Assembly (NCBI GenBank): GCA_903937405.1
Contig: CAIZZE010000042.1
Location: 1 to 43,286, forward strand
Origin: an uncultured Alphaproteobacteria bacterium
GTDB lineage: Bacteria > Pseudomonadota > Alphaproteobacteria > Rickettsiales > UBA1997
Reading direction: 5' to 3'
DNA length: 43,286 nt
The position numbers were made by a program, and so were the translations under genes. Each line of letters begins with the position of its first letter. Within the stretch, counting starts at the first letter, position 1. Positions 43,059-43,286 of this stretch are shown here, piece after piece. The notes below the pieces were generated by a model, which saw only the letters and a list, made by a program, of their open reading frames with translations, made no database searches and was not told where the DNA came from.

Positions 43059-43286
43059 GACTGTCGCAAACCCAACTTCCCAAAAAATCCAACTCAAAAA
43101 AATTTAGCTCAAGTTTTTTGATCTGATTTTTTTGGAATTTGTGGGTTTTATTGATTTTACGTGGTTTGGACGCGGCTATCCCTTGTCATGCGATGATTGG
43201 CGGCGGAGCTGATCCAGCTAGAACTGCCAATCTTTTAAAGTTAAAAGTAATCGCCTGCATGAAGGCGGAGAACTGATTTTTGGCGA
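43057..43286 (-). mobile_element. Partial insertion sequence running off the right edge
   Basis: GAGACTGTCGCAAA at 43057-43070 resembles the terminal repeat of IS5/IS1182-type elements. On the minus strand an open frame enters from the edge at 43284 and reads AKNQFSAFMQAITFNFKRLA before continuing to a stop at 43186-43188. The A-x-NFKRLA pattern is like the C terminus of DDE transposases of these groups (AINLKRLA). The element's other end and most of the transposase lie outside the window, so the family is tentative. Confidence 0.5.

Overview
The window is about 43 kb of AT-rich bacterial chromosome, most consistent with an alphaproteobacterium, perhaps near Rickettsiales or Holosporales but not a strongly reduced Rickettsia-type genome. 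The alphaproteobacterial signs are the short ProS, the lepB-rnc order, crcB-rluC, a GltX of 463 residues and dispersed palindromes containing GTCATCCTGAACTTG. ilvD, pgi, gpmI, a TonB-dependent receptor and dprA argue for a metabolically fairly complete cell. The lineage is inferred from gene content only.

Layout. 1-7 kb: recJ, ilvD, an orphan prepilin-like protein with a LamG-like domain, dprA and a lone ABC-2 permease. 7-11 kb: pheS and a large autotransporter. 11-13.6 kb: crcB-rluC with a Type II methyltransferase and a probable endonuclease behind them. 13.7-22 kb: metK, a small outer-membrane barrel, gltX, a GspE/PilB ATPase, apaG, tsaB, tRNA-Cys, pgi, dsbB. 22-26 kb: a four-gene cassette (small CxxC protein, TonB-dependent receptor, TonB, zinc-type binding protein) that looks like metal uptake. 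26-27.8 kb: mlaE and rlmJ.

27.8-36.2 kb is the most unusual part. It is a Type I restriction-modification island whose modification genes are intact and whose restriction gene is broken. The order is hsdM; a RhuM-Doc/Fic fusion; a 24-codon RhuM remnant; a HEPN (HepT-like) toxin with an intact RX4HXY motif; one ORF that joins a MntA-type nucleotidyltransferase directly to HsdS; a DUF3800 protein; a small protein resembling phage-P1-related nuclease-like proteins; and an hsdR pseudogene with three visible lesions. The HepT/MntA toxin-antitoxin pair is therefore physically joined to the DNA-specificity subunit, which could couple toxin control to methyltransferase assembly.

36.2-43.3 kb: ccmA, an esterase, two small secreted proteins preceded by a Met-(Cys)6 mini-ORF, then proS, gpmI, lepB and rnc. 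The window ends in two tiny ORFs, the second stopped at what looks like the end of an insertion sequence. Genes are tightly packed: no stretch over 300 bases lacks a gene, and three convergent pairs share a four-base stop overlap. Inverted pairs of palindromic repeats fill several of the larger gaps.
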